A stretch of DNA of 31,401 nt from CBFGTV01 sp965652145 (GCA_965652145.1 CBFGTV010000038.1:1-31401), one strand, 5' to 3'; positions 8,851-16,043 are shown, counted from the first letter of the stretch. Notes: generated by a model not told the origin, from the letters alone. Translations and numbers: made by a program.

Positions 8851-8886
8851 AAGGTCATTGGGCGAGCTCGTCCAATGACCTTTTTA
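8851..8886. terminator. Bidirectional terminator between converging genes
   Basis: The arms AAGGTCATTGG and CCAATGACCTT flank the small palindrome CGAGCTCG and are followed by T residues on the plus strand (A residues precede on the other side). The hairpin separates the ABC permease from the minus-strand alcohol dehydrogenase. Confidence 0.9.
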
Positions 8887-10077
8887 CTATTGCTCATTTG
8901 CCATCTGGTAAATTTTAATAATATCCTCCAAATAAAGGGGTTTTAGGGTTCCTACAACCCGTTTTCCGTAACGGCAGCATTTCTGGGCCATTTCCTCAAT
9001 CTGGGCCTGGCTGAGCTTGCCAACGCCCAATTGCGCCAAGTTAACAGGCATTCCTATTGCAGCAAAGAAATTCTCAGTTTTTTGAATTCCTTCCAGGGCT
9101 GTTATTTCAGGATCAACGGGATCAAGCAAGCAGTCCCATACATTAATGGCGTATTGTACAAAGCGGTTTATGTCAGACTTCATGACATAGCGGGCCCACC
9201 AGCACCATACGGCAGCCAAACCAGCACCGTGGGCTACATCAAACATACCGCTCAGTTCATGCTCAATGGCATGGCAAGAAAAATCGGCATTGGCCCCCAG
9301 ACCTGTTAAATGGTTATGGGAAATACTGCCGGACCACATTACTTCAGATCTGGCTTTGTAGCTTTTGGGGTCGGCTAAAGCAATTTTCCCATATTTGATG
9401 GTATTGCGAAGTACCTGCTCTGCAATACGGTCTGTAAGCTCATTTCCCTTATTGGTACTGAAATAGCGTTCAATGGTGTGCATCATAATATCAACAATAC
9501 CACAGGCTGTCTGGTAGGGAGGTAGTGTATAGGTCAGCTCAGGATTCATCAGGGCAAATTTGGGTCTGATTAAATGGCTGTTAAAGCCCTTTTTAAACCA
9601 TCCTTCTTCATTGGTGATCACACTGGAACTACTGGTTTCGCTGCCAGCAGCTGCAATGGTTAAAATGGCCCCCACAGGCAAACAGGCAGTGGGAACAGCC
9701 TTGCCATCATAGATATCCCAAATATCAATTTCAGGGTTGGCCAGGGCCAGGGCAATAGCCTTGGCTGAATCAATCACGCTGCCTCCGCCAACAGCCAAAA
9801 GAAAGTCTACCTTTTCCCGGCGGCATAGCTCTGTGGCCTGCCGAACTAAAGAAAGCCTTGGATTAGGAACAACACCACCTAAAGTAATGTAATCGATGCC
9901 GCACGCCCGAAGACTTTCCTCAACCCTGCCTAAAAGGCCCGATGCCTTGGCGCTGTTTCCTCCGTAGTGAAGCAGCACCTTGGTACCACCCCAGGTACGA
10001 ATCTCTTGTCCCGCTCGATCTTCTACTCCCTTTCCAAATATAACCTTAGTGGGAGAATAGAACTCAAAATGATTCAT
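8887..10077 (-). CDS. Iron-containing (group III) alcohol dehydrogenase, BDH/YqhD-like
   Basis: The 396-residue enzyme begins with the typical FxFxxPTKVIFG segment and has the nucleotide-binding GGGSVID (98-104). Metal ligands can be assigned as Asp196, His200, His269 and His283, the set used by YqhD/BDH enzymes. These NAD(P)H-dependent, cytosolic enzymes reduce aldehydes such as butyraldehyde to alcohols. GGAGG precedes the ATG. The gene lies 18 nt downstream of the bacteriohemerythrin gene on the same strand and shares its promoter, an unusual pairing of an oxygen-sensitive Fe enzyme with an O2/iron-binding protein. The physiological aldehyde is unknown. Confidence 0.92.
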   Translation of the reverse strand: MNHFEFYSPTKVIFGKGVEDRAGQEIRTWGGTKVLLHYGGNSAKASGLLGRVEESLRACGIDYITLGGVVPNPRLSLVRQATELCRREKVDFLLAVGGGSVIDSAKAIALALANPEIDIWDIYDGKAVPTACLPVGAILTIAAAGSETSSSSVITNEEGWFKKGFNSHLIRPKFALMNPELTYTLPPYQTACGIVDIMMHTIERYFSTNKGNELTDRIAEQVLRNTIKYGKIALADPKSYKARSEVMWSGSISHNHLTGLGANADFSCHAIEHELSGMFDVAHGAGLAAVWCWWARYVMKSDINRFVQYAINVWDCLLDPVDPEITALEGIQKTENFFAAIGMPVNLAQLGVGKLSQAQIEEMAQKCCRYGKRVVGTLKPLYLEDIIKIYQMANEQ

Positions 10078-10095
10078 GAAATTCCTCCTTCCTGT

Positions 10096-10509
10096 TTATA
10101 GCGTAGCTCCCTGCCCCTTAATATGGGACACCATTTTTTTGTCCTCCTCATTGATATGGCTCACTAGCCATTCCACAATTAAAAGCTTTAGTCGGTCTAT
10201 TAGCTGTTGGTCAATGCCTCCTAGACCTATTTCCTTAGTAATTGTATGTAGCTCGTCCACCAAATACCGGTGATGCTTACGATGCTTTTCAACCTCGGGG
10301 TAGTGGTATTGAAGCATTAGCTTTTCCTCTTCGCTAAAATGCTTATTTACATATTGAACGAGAAAGGAAAAGGCCTCCTTAACCTTTGATGCAGGTGTAT
10401 CGTCTTCAAAATTAAAAATCTCATCTGCCTTTTCAAAAACTGCCTGATGCTCTTGATCGATGGAGTCTACACCAATGGCTAAATCTTTTGTCCACCACAG
10501 CAAGTTCAT
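10096..10509 (-). CDS. Bacteriohemerythrin
   Basis: The 137-residue four-helix protein carries the complete diiron ligand set: His21 (DQEHQ), His57 and Glu61 (KHFSEEE), His76 and His80, His118 and Asp123 (SHINEED). Family members bind O2 reversibly at a carboxylate-bridged diiron site and act in oxygen storage, sensing or detoxification in the cytosol. The start is ambiguous. The ATG at 10509 lies 1 nt after GGAGG, while a TTG two codons later (10503) has an ideal 7-nt spacing, so TTG may be used. It is the first gene of an operon with the iron alcohol dehydrogenase. Confidence 0.93.
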   Translation of the reverse strand: MNLLWWTKDLAIGVDSIDQEHQAVFEKADEIFNFEDDTPASKVKEAFSFLVQYVNKHFSEEEKLMLQYHYPEVEKHRKHHRYLVDELHTITKEIGLGGIDQQLIDRLKLLIVEWLVSHINEEDKKMVSHIKGQGATL

Positions 10510-10539
10510 TCCTCCCTTATCATAAAATTGCTAATATTT

Positions 10540-10568
10540 ATTATCATTGTATCATCAGATGAGGACAA
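10540..10568 (-). promoter_or_regulatory. Promoter of the hemerythrin-alcohol dehydrogenase operon
   Basis: On the minus strand TTGTCC (10568-10563), a 17-bp spacer and GATAAT (10545-10540) lie about 30 nt upstream of the start codon. Confidence 0.55.
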
Positions 10569-10639
10569 AGGGAACGTAAATTTTCCTGCAAAAGGTCTAC
10601 AATCATTGAAAATTAATAGATTGTTAAGAATTAGAGCTA

Positions 10640-10668
10640 TTGTGATGCCCCTTATCATAGGATATAAT
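10640..10668 (+). promoter_or_regulatory. Promoter of the small cysteine-protein gene
   Basis: TTGTGA (10640-10645), a 17-bp spacer and TATAAT (10663-10668) precede the start codon at 10724. It diverges from the hemerythrin promoter in the same intergenic gap. Confidence 0.65.
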
Positions 10669-10723
10669 ATAAGTGTATCAATCATTCCACCAGTTGAACA
10701 ATCAACCAAGGAGGGGAAGCTTA

Positions 10724-11035
10724 ATGGAGCTGGTTACAGGCTTGTTTAGATTTTTTTATATTTTCCTGATCATTCGGATGGTATTGAACATCTTTCTGAA
10801 TATCAAGCACAGAGCCATTATTAAGGAACAAATGGAAGAGGCTCAACGAAGGGCCTTGATAGAGGCTAGAGAAGAAGCTGAAGTAAAAAAAGAACCCATT
10901 ACAATGGTAGAGGATAAAATATGCGGTACCCATCTTCAAAAAGAAAAGGCGTATATTATTATGAAGGGTGAGGAGCCCCATTATTTTTGCAGCTGGGAAT
11001 GCAGAGATAAATTTATTCGTGAAAATCTAGATTAA
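10724..11035 (+). CDS. Small membrane-anchored TRASH/YHS-like cysteine protein
   Basis: The 103-residue protein has one N-terminal membrane helix (about 3-26), a charged coiled-coil segment (about 30-58) and a C-terminal domain with three cysteines, C-G-T-H followed about 22 residues later by FCSWEC. That spacing and the terminal CxxxC followed by an Arg/Lys-rich helix resemble the TRASH/YHS metal-binding fold. The start was set at the ATG at 10724, where AAGGAGGGG is well placed. An upstream frame extension to 10673 lacks a ribosome site. The gene is followed 60 bp later by the CBS protein, possibly in the same transcript. A role in metal sensing is inference. Confidence 0.7.
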   Translation: MELVTGLFRFFYIFLIIRMVLNIFLNIKHRAIIKEQMEEAQRRALIEAREEAEVKKEPITMVEDKICGTHLQKEKAYIIMKGEEPHYFCSWECRDKFIRENLD

Positions 11036-11095
11036 TATTAGTTAATTTGTGGTAAAAGAAATAAGGGAATGTAAAACCGCGAGAGGAGTACGATA

Positions 11096-11596
11096 ATGAA
11101 TATCTCTTTTTTTCTGACACCAAAAAAAGACGTTGTTTATGCTTCAGTTAATTCAACAATGAGACAAATATTAGAGAAAATGGAATATCATCGTTATACA
11201 GCCATACCGTTAATCGATGAAGAAGGTAAAAATGCAGGTGCCATTACAGAAGGAGATCTTCTTTGGCAGCTAAAGAAAACTGCTGATCTGGATGTAAGGA
11301 AGCTGGAACAAATTAACTTAAAAGATGTGCCTAGGCATAGAATGAATAAATCTGTATCGATCAATTCCAATGTTGAGGATTTAATTATGGCAACCACTTA
11401 TCAGAATTTTGTACCGGTGGTGGATGATCAGGGAATTTTTATTGGGATTATCAAACGAAGTGATGTAATTCGTTATTTCCATAAAATGCTCCGGGAAAAG
11501 GGGCTGCTTCAGGAATTACCTTCGAAAACTAAAGAGGAAGAATTTTGGGTGCTCCATTCCAACGAGGTAAAGGAATTGGTTGGAGCAAAGGGATAG
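11096..11596 (+). CDS. CBS-pair domain protein
   Basis: The 166-residue protein is a stand-alone CBS (Bateman) module. The first CBS motif spans about 9-62 (YTAIPLIDEEG, then GAITEGDLLW) and the second about 75-132 (FVPVVDDQG, then IGIIKRSDVIRYF). Such modules bind adenosine nucleotides or cyclic dinucleotides and regulate partner proteins in the cytosol. The C-terminal 35 residues are charged and lack a recognisable output domain. GAGAGGAG lies before the ATG, and a long hairpin follows the gene. No partner is evident nearby, so the ligand and the target are unknown. Confidence 0.88.
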   Translation: MNISFFLTPKKDVVYASVNSTMRQILEKMEYHRYTAIPLIDEEGKNAGAITEGDLLWQLKKTADLDVRKLEQINLKDVPRHRMNKSVSINSNVEDLIMATTYQNFVPVVDDQGIFIGIIKRSDVIRYFHKMLREKGLLQELPSKTKEEEFWVLHSNEVKELVGAKG

Positions 11597-11603
11597 TTAG
11601 AAG

Positions 11604-11643
11604 CAATGGAAAAAGCAGGTGGACAAACCTGTTTTTTTCATTG
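11604..11643 (+). terminator. Terminator of the CBS gene
   Basis: A long interrupted stem pairs 11604-11620 with 11627-11643 around a 6-nt loop. The apical part is CAGGT / ACCTG and a T7 run follows inside the 3' arm. Confidence 0.8.
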
Positions 11644-11669
11644 TCTGCTATTCAAAAAAACTTTATAAT
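11641..11669 (+). promoter_or_regulatory. Promoter of the orphan lipoprotein gene
   Basis: TTGTCT (11641-11646), a 17-bp spacer and TATAAT (11664-11669). The -35 overlaps the last bases of the preceding terminator hairpin. Confidence 0.7.
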
Positions 11670-11707
11670 AATCTGGAACATTTATCACTATAGGCCGTCT
11701 AATTAAT

Positions 11708-11743
11708 AAGGTGGAATTCACCTTTCTATTGAATGCAATAGAA
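11708..11743 (+). repeat. Two abutting small hairpins in the lipoprotein leader
   Basis: AAGGTG-gaatt-CACCTT (11708-11724) is followed directly by TTCTATTG-aatg-CAATAGAA (about 11725-11742). Both lie between the promoter and the ribosome site and could be an mRNA-stabilising or regulatory leader. No known riboswitch is recognised. Confidence 0.45.
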
Positions 11744-11775
11744 GCTGCCTATAAAGAAAAAGGAGGTAGATTTTT

Positions 11776-12684
11776 ATGAAACGAAAGCTAATCGTCGGAA
11801 TGACAATACTTAGCCTGACAGGGGCGATGCTATTGGGGTGTACCGGCAACAAAACACCCAATGAAGAAAACCCCCCGGAGCAAAAAAACAACGAGGCAGC
11901 CATCATGGAAGAATTTGATGCCCTGGTAAAAAATCAAGATCTGGCAGGGATGATTGAACATTTACAGGAGCATATCGACTCCCTTACAGAGGAAGATGCC
12001 ACTGAGATGGTTCTTGAGCTGGAAAACGTACAAAAAGAACAATTATCCGCCCTTGAGGAACGATATTTTTCAGATGGAACCATGCAGGGAAAACTAATGG
12101 AAGTCTATGAAAAAAATCAGTGGTCCTTAGATTTAGAAAAAGTTGAAGATGAAGATTTAAAGACGCTTTTGACAGACACCATCAATCAGGGGTATAAGGT
12201 TGAAACTGCTGAAGGAACCTTTTTCCCGATCATTGACTATGGCATCACTGCCCAATTTGGAGATTATTTGAAGCAGGACATTAAGGATTATTTGGAATTA
12301 ATGAAGACAGAATCAGACAATGTAGCAGTGAAGGACGCTGCAATTATCATTGAATGGTCAGAGGTGGCCGACAGAGCCTTGAAACAGCAGGAATTTTTAG
12401 CCCTTCATGGAGAGTCAGACAGGGCTAAGGAGATTTCACTACTCTTTGATCAATACGTCAATCTGTTGGTTTATGGAGCCAATAATACCCCGGCCTTTTC
12501 CTATGACAATAAAAAGCTTGAGCCGGAATTAGAGGAAATTTACCAGAACCTTGCCGACGGTGAAGAAGGTACTTTAAAAACCCTCTTCGTGGACTATTTA
12601 AAGGTATTGGAAAGGAACCAGTTTACCATAAACGACGAGATTAGTGCATATCGAGATCAAATGATTGATTCTCTTAAGGATTGA
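11776..12684 (+). CDS. Orphan acidic lipoprotein of unknown function
   Basis: A signal peptide with an LLGC lipobox (Cys at about residue 22) predicts a lipoprotein on the outer face of the membrane. The linker that follows is rich in Asn, Pro and Glu. The remaining 260 or so residues are strongly acidic and look almost entirely helical, with no cysteine and no catalytic motif that I recognise. AAAGGAGG precedes the ATG. The gene has its own promoter, a structured leader and a terminator, so it is expressed alone. It could be a cell-surface scaffold or a solute-interacting protein, but the sequence gives no function. Confidence 0.85.
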   Translation: MKRKLIVGMTILSLTGAMLLGCTGNKTPNEENPPEQKNNEAAIMEEFDALVKNQDLAGMIEHLQEHIDSLTEEDATEMVLELENVQKEQLSALEERYFSDGTMQGKLMEVYEKNQWSLDLEKVEDEDLKTLLTDTINQGYKVETAEGTFFPIIDYGITAQFGDYLKQDIKDYLELMKTESDNVAVKDAAIIIEWSEVADRALKQQEFLALHGESDRAKEISLLFDQYVNLLVYGANNTPAFSYDNKKLEPELEEIYQNLADGEEGTLKTLFVDYLKVLERNQFTINDEISAYRDQMIDSLKD

Positions 12685-12705
12685 TTGAATTGAATATTCC
12701 ATAAA

Positions 12706-12740
12706 AAAACACCTGTTGCCTAACTGGCAGCAGGTGTTTT
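12706..12740. terminator. Bidirectional terminator between converging genes
   Basis: AAAACACCTGTTGCC (12706-12720) pairs with GGCAGCAGGTGTTTT (12726-12740) with one wobble and a 5-nt loop. It has A and T tracts on the two sides and serves the lipoprotein gene (+) and the YjiH gene (-). Confidence 0.93.
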
Positions 12741-12748
12741 ATATTACT

Positions 12749-14098
12749 CTAAAATATAATATGGGCAATGAATACCACAATCGGCAAGGTAATTAGTGTC
12801 CGTTCGATGAAAATAATGATTAAATCCTTCAGGGAAACAGGTACCTTAGAGCCCAGCAGTAGTCCCCCTACCTCTGACATATAGATTAATTGGGTAACGG
12901 AAACACAGGCAATGACAAAACGGGTCAGTTCACTTTCAATTCTGCTTCCAATAACAGAGGGTAAAAACATATCCGCAAAGCCCACCACAAGGGTTTGGGC
13001 GGCCTCGGCGGCCTGGGGCACCTGAAGGGCCTTTAATAATGGAATAAAGGGAAGTCCAAGCCATTGAAAGACTGGGGTAAATTCTGCAATAATCAAAGCC
13101 AGGGTACCAAAGGCCATAACAATGGGTGTAACACCAAGCCACATATCCAATACGTTTTTGAAGCCGTCCTTAAAGAATTTTGTGTAGTCATTATTTTGTT
13201 CAGCCCTGGCAACGGCTTGATTTAATCCCCATCCAAGGGTGGAATAACCCTTGGGTATTTCCTCATTGGTTCCTTTGGCAGCCTCCTGAAAATAGGTATC
13301 AGGCTTTTTAGAAAGGGGAGGAATTCGGGGAGTAATAATGGCGGCCACAAAGCCTGCAAAGGTAACGGTTAAATAAAAGGGAAGGAATAAATGCCCTAAA
13401 TTCACCTGTGAAATGACCACAAGACTAAAGGTAATTGATACAGCTGAAAAGGTGGTACCAATAACAGCCGCTTCCCTCTTGGTATAGTATCCCTCTTCGT
13501 ATTGCTTGCTGGTTAACAGTACCCCAATGGTACCATCTCCAAGCCAGGAGGCAATACAGTCAATTGATGACCGGCCTGGGAGCTTAAAGATAGGTCGCAT
13601 GAACTTGGTTAATAGGGTACCGACAAATTCCAATAGACCGAAATTCAGAAGCAAGGGCAAAAATAATCCTGCAAATAAAAATACTGAAAACAAAACCGGC
13701 AATAAATCAAACAGCAGCATACCACCGGTATCACCAGACCATATCCACTCTGGCCCAATCTGCAAAAGGGTTGAAATAGCAAATATACCACCAATTAGCC
13801 TCGAGATAAACCAAAGGGGGCCCACGTTAAACAGCGTACTAAAAAAGCTGCTATTTATTATAAAGGCCGGCTTAAATAACTTTGTCAGCACCGTTCCTAC
13901 TAAAGTAATGGTGATTAATACCACTGTAAGGGTGGGAAGCACCTCAGAAAAATTATCTAAAATAAAGTTAGATAGTAGTGCAATAGGAATAGTGATCTCA
14001 CCATTAATAGAGATAGGCACCATAAATAACATGACCCCGATTAAAGAGGGGAGTATAAATTTCAGTAATCCACCAGATGAAATATTATTTTTGGTCAT
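12749..14098 (-). CDS. YjiH-family membrane protein with nucleoside-recognition (Gate) domain
   Basis: The 449-residue protein has about ten membrane segments and the conserved core PGRSSIDCIASWLGDGTIG followed by a polar cytosolic loop (about 255-300). This is the pattern of the YjiH/Gate family, relatives of nucleoside transporters and of SpmA/SpmB. The start was set at the ATG at 14098, where AAGGAG is 8 nt upstream; the frame is open for 11 more codons but without a ribosome site. It is a likely transporter, with the substrate undefined. Two inverted repeats (14122-14172 and 14182-14226) lie just upstream and may be operators. The gene appears monocistronic. Confidence 0.85.
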   Translation of the reverse strand: MTKNNISSGGLLKFILPSLIGVMLFMVPISINGEITIPIALLSNFILDNFSEVLPTLTVVLITITLVGTVLTKLFKPAFIINSSFFSTLFNVGPLWFISRLIGGIFAISTLLQIGPEWIWSGDTGGMLLFDLLPVLFSVFLFAGLFLPLLLNFGLLEFVGTLLTKFMRPIFKLPGRSSIDCIASWLGDGTIGVLLTSKQYEEGYYTKREAAVIGTTFSAVSITFSLVVISQVNLGHLFLPFYLTVTFAGFVAAIITPRIPPLSKKPDTYFQEAAKGTNEEIPKGYSTLGWGLNQAVARAEQNNDYTKFFKDGFKNVLDMWLGVTPIVMAFGTLALIIAEFTPVFQWLGLPFIPLLKALQVPQAAEAAQTLVVGFADMFLPSVIGSRIESELTRFVIACVSVTQLIYMSEVGGLLLGSKVPVSLKDLIIIFIERTLITLPIVVFIAHIIF

Positions 14099-14121
14099 GA
14101 AAACACTCCTTATACTAGTAT

Positions 14122-14172
14122 CCTGCGTCATTTAAATGATCAGAAATAATCCGTTAATTTAGTTGACGCAGG
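14122..14172 (-). repeat. 9-bp inverted repeat upstream of the YjiH gene
   Basis: CCTGCGTCA (14122-14130) and TGACGCAGG (14164-14172) are a perfect inverted repeat with a 33-bp centre. The GC-rich arms stand out from AT-rich surroundings and lie 24 bp upstream of the start codon. Confidence 0.5.
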
Positions 14173-14181
14173 GCACTGTGT

Positions 14182-14226
14182 AATATTTATGCAATGATTA
14201 ATTTTAATACTAAATGCATAAATATT
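14182..14226. repeat. 12-bp inverted repeat in the YjiH upstream region
   Basis: AATATTTATGCA (14182-14193) and TGCATAAATATT (14215-14226) are a perfect inverted repeat with a 21-bp centre. Each arm resembles half of an ARG-box-like motif (TGCAT-AAAT-ATTCA on the right copy), but the spacing is not typical. Confidence 0.45.
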
Positions 14227-14302
14227 CAATAGCTTTCATACACCAATCTTCTCAAAAATCATTAATTTTTTGTAATGCTTTTATATGTAAGTAAAGACAG
14301 CA

Positions 14303-15106
14303 TTACTGTGCAATCCAATATTTAGGTTGAAAATAGTCGGTATAAATTCCGTAAACCCCCAAGTCCCTTAGGGATTCATAAGCCCATAGGTCGTTAACTG
14401 TATGAACATAGGTGGGAATTCCCAGTTCATTAAGGGCCTGGGGCAGTGTAGAAAGATCCCGCTCTAGGGGAATGGTCAGAGCAAAAAGGGGATTGTTCAC
14501 TGCGAAGCTGATAACCTCTTCTTCAGTGGTATTCATACGGTACAAGGTTAAAATGATATTTTCATAGCCAAAGTTTTTCACCCTGCTATACTCATCAAAG
14601 CTATAAATCTGAGGAATCACCTGCTTAGCCATTTCAGGGTAATAATGTTTTATCCAAGCCAGGGTACGGGCATTATCTTCCTTAACATCTGTAATAATAA
14701 ATGCATCGGGGTGCCTTTCAAGCCATGCCGATAAATCAGCTAAGCTCATGGGAGTAAGGCCAAAAAGGGTAGGCATGGTTTTAAATTCCTCCAGCGAAAG
14801 AACGCCTCTGGCGCCGGGGAAAATACGACTGACCATTTGTCCCCAGTCATGAATCAAAACGGGCTGTCCATCCCTTGTCCAATTAAAATCCAGCTCAATT
14901 AACCGAAATCCATTTTTGTAGGCAGTATCCAGGGCCTCCAGAGAATTGGTGTAACGAAAGCCGTAGATTGCGCCTCCGGCATGAGCCACCAGGGGCTGAG
15001 GTTCAGGAACAAGGGGAGCTTGATAGGTATTGCTTTCCTGAGAAAAGACCATCTGGGGCAAGGCCACCAGCATGACAACCAATAAAACTAAAACCTTTTT
15101 TTTCAT
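14303..15106 (-). CDS. Exported GDPD-like phosphodiesterase, atypical motif
   Basis: A signal peptide (about residues 1-23, ending VFSQ) predicts secretion of this 267-residue protein. The TIM-barrel family marks are AHAGG (start of strand 1), LIELDF with the metal-binding Glu-x-Asp pair, and PVLIHDW with the second catalytic His. The usual HRG...PENT is replaced by HAGG...YTNS, so one catalytic Arg and the first metal-binding Glu are absent. A subfamily with this signature exists as far as I know, and its substrate may differ from glycerophosphodiesters. GGAGG lies 9 nt before the ATG, and a good promoter is seen at 15143-15171. Confidence 0.8.
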   Translation of the reverse strand: MKKKVLVLLVVMLVALPQMVFSQESNTYQAPLVPEPQPLVAHAGGAIYGFRYTNSLEALDTAYKNGFRLIELDFNWTRDGQPVLIHDWGQMVSRIFPGARGVLSLEEFKTMPTLFGLTPMSLADLSAWLERHPDAFIITDVKEDNARTLAWIKHYYPEMAKQVIPQIYSFDEYSRVKNFGYENIILTLYRMNTTEEEVISFAVNNPLFALTIPLERDLSTLPQALNELGIPTYVHTVNDLWAYESLRDLGVYGIYTDYFQPKYWIAQ

Positions 15107-15142
15107 TTTAAAATGCCTCCATATTATGTTTAATATACATTT

Positions 15143-15171
15143 AGTATAAGGGTTTAAAAAGGAAATGACAA
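15143..15171 (-). promoter_or_regulatory. Promoter of the GDPD-like gene
   Basis: On the minus strand TTGTCA (15171-15166), a 17-bp spacer and TATACT (15148-15143). Confidence 0.65.
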
Positions 15172-15187
15172 TGGAAGAGCCAACGGG

Positions 15188-15460
15188 CTAAAGGGTAGAA
15201 TTAATAGCTTTAAGTATAAGCGATAATAATCCTATGCTTCCTAAAATATAAATGAGATAACCTTTTTTATTACCCTTCGCTATTACTTCTTTAGTCGCTA
15301 TTAGGAATAAAATTAGAATTAAAAAAATAAAGCCTAGGTTAAAAAAAATATCTATGTCTCTGTAAACAAGATATAGAAAATTAAAAATGATGGTACCCAT
15401 TAAAAAAACTTTATCTAATATGGTGTACAACTTTGAATCCTTATTTCTTAAAACCAGCAA
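15188..15460 (-). CDS. Small three-helix membrane protein, unknown
   Basis: The frame encodes 90 residues with three hydrophobic segments (about 17-33, 37-55 and 66-85) separated by short basic loops. The only start with a ribosome site is TTG at 15460, with AGGAG about 9 nt upstream; other nearby starts are closed by a stop. The gene is visibly more AT-rich than its neighbours, as is the next small gene. A TGCTATAAT extended -10 lies upstream. No family is recognised. Confidence 0.6.
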   Translation of the reverse strand: MLVLRNKDSKLYTILDKVFLMGTIIFNFLYLVYRDIDIFFNLGFIFLILILFLIATKEVIAKGNKKGYLIYILGSIGLLSLILKAINSTL

Positions 15461-15502
15461 GCTTCACATCTCCTCCAATAACATTTATAAAAACACTTTT
15501 TT

Positions 15503-15511
15503 ATTATAGCA
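15503..15511 (-). promoter_or_regulatory. Extended -10 element of the small membrane protein gene
   Basis: On the minus strand TGCTATAAT is found about 43 nt upstream of the TTG start. No clear -35 is visible, which is acceptable for extended -10 promoters. Confidence 0.5.
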
Positions 15512-15533
15512 TATGAAATTTATGATGTGGAAG

Positions 15534-15562
15534 TTGAGCTATTAATAATTATATAATACAAT
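15534..15562 (+). promoter_or_regulatory. Promoter of the small anchored protein gene
   Basis: TTGAGC (15534-15539), a 17-bp spacer and TACAAT (15557-15562), 49 nt before the ATG. Confidence 0.55.
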
Positions 15563-15611
15563 ATTTCCATAGTGCAGGAAATAATAGAGGGTTTATTAGG
15601 AGAAAAAACAA

Positions 15612-15965
15612 ATGATGAAAAAAATTTTTATCTATATTAGTGCAATAATGATGATCGTATTTTTAATATACTTTTATCGCCAGGCTTCCTATAGTAGCAT
15701 CATTACTTCAGGATTCATCATAGAAAAATCAACAGATGGAGACGTGAATTACATAGATCTAAAAAAAGTAGGAGAAACAAAGGAAGAGTTTGTTATTGAC
15801 AGAATTATAGTAAAAGAAAAAAATACATGGAATTTAATAGATGTAAACAAGGCTTATTGGATTGTTTATTTTAGCAGAAACGGGAAAGATTTTCAATTAG
15901 AGGAAATTCAAGTTAATGAAGAATTTGAGCATATTTTTAAAGAAGAGTTTGGTATTGCTGATTAG
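15612..15965 (+). CDS. Small membrane-anchored protein, unknown
   Basis: The 117-residue product has one N-terminal membrane helix (about 4-22) that may be a signal anchor. A beta-rich extracytoplasmic domain of about 90 residues follows, with alternating charged and hydrophobic residues and no cysteine. AGGAG lies 9 nt before the first of two adjacent ATG codons. It is very AT-rich compared with the surrounding genes and has its own promoter and a near-perfect terminator. No family is recognised, and the fold may resemble small YxeA-like domains, but that is a guess. Confidence 0.7.
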   Translation: MMKKIFIYISAIMMIVFLIYFYRQASYSSIITSGFIIEKSTDGDVNYIDLKKVGETKEEFVIDRIIVKEKNTWNLIDVNKAYWIVYFSRNGKDFQLEEIQVNEEFEHIFKEEFGIAD

Positions 15966-15976
15966 GTATTAATAAA

Positions 15977-16008
15977 AAAATTGAAGGACTATCGAGTCCT
16001 TCAATTTT
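15977..16008. terminator. Bidirectional 14-bp terminator
   Basis: AAAATTGAAGGACT (15977-15990) and AGTCCTTCAATTTT (15995-16008) form a perfect stem with a 4-nt loop. The better T run is on the minus strand, so it also terminates sodA. Confidence 0.93.
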
Positions 16009-16043
16009 AAGTGATGAGGTAAAACTATAAGGAGCAAAAGCAT

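Noticed and set aside
13506..14135. 209-codon plus-strand open frame
   Set aside because: It lies antisense to the YjiH-type gene, has no ribosome site and reads as a low-complexity shadow.
14272..14306. GTAATGCT / AGCATTAC hairpin as terminator of the GDPD-like gene
   Set aside because: The 8-bp arms are real, but on the minus strand they are followed by A residues, not a T tract, and the loop is 19 nt.
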